From contig CP043652.1 in assembly GCA_014218215.1 (NCBI GenBank), forward strand, positions 62,001 to 126,000: a DNA stretch of 64,000 nucleotides, given 5' to 3'. This DNA is from Geodermatophilaceae bacterium NBWT11. GTDB lineage: Bacteria > Actinomycetota > Actinomycetes > Mycobacteriales > Geodermatophilaceae. The translations under genes were made by a program, and so were the position numbers. Below, one piece after another: positions 63,483 through 64,000 of the stretch. Under the pieces are notes generated by a model. That model was not told the origin of the DNA and made no database searches. It saw nothing but the letters and a program-made list of their open reading frames with translations. The first letter of the stretch is position 1; the number at the start of each line of letters is the position of its first letter.

Positions 63483-64000
63483 TCAGCGAGCGGGCTGGAC
63501 CGTGCCGGTGACCTCCCCGAAGGAGATGCGGGTGCCGCCGGGGCCGGGGGCGGTCGCGGTGATGGTCACGGTGTCGCCGTCCTCGAGGAAGGAGCGGGTC
63601 GAGCCGTCGGCCAGCGTCAGCGGTTCGGCGCCGCCCCAGGAGAGCTCGATGAACGAGCCGCGCTGGTCGCGCTCGGGGCCCGAGACCGTGCCGGAGGCGA
63701 ACAGGTCGCCGGTGCGCAGGCTGGCCCCGTTGACCGTGAGGTGGGCCAGCTGCTGGGCCGGGGTCCAGTACATCTGGGCGAACGGCGGGCGGCTGACCTC
63801 CTGACCGTTCAGCTCGACGACCAGCTCGAGGTCCAGGCCCCAGGGGTGCTCGGCGTCGTCCAGGTAGGGCAGCACCGGGGTCTCCCGGGGCGGCGCGGGC
63901 ACCCGGGCGTCGGCGAGCGCGGCCAGCGGGACGACCCAGGGCGAGATGCTGGTCAGGAAGGACTTGCCGAGGAACGGGCCCAACGGCACGTACTCCCAGG
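63483..64000 (-). CDS. Fumarylacetoacetase (partial, 5' end outside window)
   Basis: The visible 172 C-terminal residues read PLGPFLGKSFLTSISPWVVP, AQMYWTPAQQLAHLTVNGAS, LRTGDLFASGTVSGPERDQR and FLEDGDTVTITATAPG, all hallmarks of FAH-type fumarylacetoacetase, the last enzyme of tyrosine/homogentisate breakdown, giving fumarate and acetoacetate. The N-terminus lies beyond position 64000. It is followed by an MHS transporter gene on the same strand, probably in one operon. Confidence 0.92.
   Translation of the reverse strand, partial: WEYVPLGPFLGKSFLTSISPWVVPLAALADARVPAPPRETPVLPYLDDAEHPWGLDLELVVELNGQEVSRPPFAQMYWTPAQQLAHLTVNGASLRTGDLFASGTVSGPERDQRGSFIELSWGGAEPLTLADGSTRSFLEDGDTVTITATAPGPGGTRISFGEVTGTVQPAR

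Overview
The window is a chromosomal segment of a high-GC actinobacterium. The very high G+C, many GTG starts, GTGA/ATGA stop-start overlaps, an F420-type PPOX enzyme, DUF5709 proteins, an actinobacterial [2Fe-2S] ferrochelatase, an HTH-MurA fusion and an NDMA-dependent alcohol dehydrogenase all fit Geodermatophilaceae-like organisms (Blastococcus, Modestobacter, Geodermatophilus). That family placement is an inference from gene content. I see no tRNA, rRNA, CRISPR array, IS element, integrase or phage gene; the region looks like core and soft-core chromosome.

Layout. 1-11 kb: Lrp/AsnC regulator divergent from dimethylargininase, small actinobacterial proteins, a coupled c-di-GMP signalling operon (PAS-GGDEF-EAL plus HDOD), a lipoprotein amidase coupled to an atypical SDR, and a pair of acyl-CoA dehydrogenases behind a palindromic operator candidate. 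11-20 kb: YceI, DJ-1/PfpI, a lytic transglycosylase under a c-di-AMP riboswitch, methyltransferase-MFS pair, and a run of small proteins (ankyrin, pentapeptide, dienelactone hydrolase). 20-28 kb: HTH-MurA fusion with its own palindrome, SatD-like regulator with a membrane partner, PPOX, AI-2E transporter, PAC2 protein, and an AbiEi/DUF559 gene bracketed by two matching 55-nt hairpin repeats. 28-39 kb: a frameshifted MFS gene, purU, a split NHEJ operon (ku, ligase, polymerase), and a partner-switching stress module (STAS antagonist, SpoIIE-type phosphatase, RsbW-like kinase, SigF/SigB sigma), then SPFH and NfeD genes. 39-49 kb: heme and fatty acid synthesis (cpfC/hemH, fabI, fabG), a DinB protein, DAHP synthase, and a large FAD/Fe-S oxidoreductase with a Gfo/Idh partner. 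49-64 kb: a second Gfo/Idh gene, a TetR-MMPL unit with tandem operators, a BKACE enzyme, an ADH-MoxR-VWA operon, PEP synthase with its regulatory kinase/phosphorylase, an MHS transporter and the 3' part of fumarylacetoacetase.

Two points matter for any user. First, four otherwise well conserved genes between 28.0 and 37.2 kb carry a single-base frameshift in G/C-rich runs, and none is seen elsewhere; a local sequencing problem is as likely as real gene loss. Second, I find no clearly new multi-gene system. The best candidates for unusual biology are the HTH-MurA fusion with its operator, the hairpin-bracketed AbiEi/DUF559 gene, the SatD-like operon with clustered CAAG/CTTG half-sites, and the ADH-MoxR-VWA operon.
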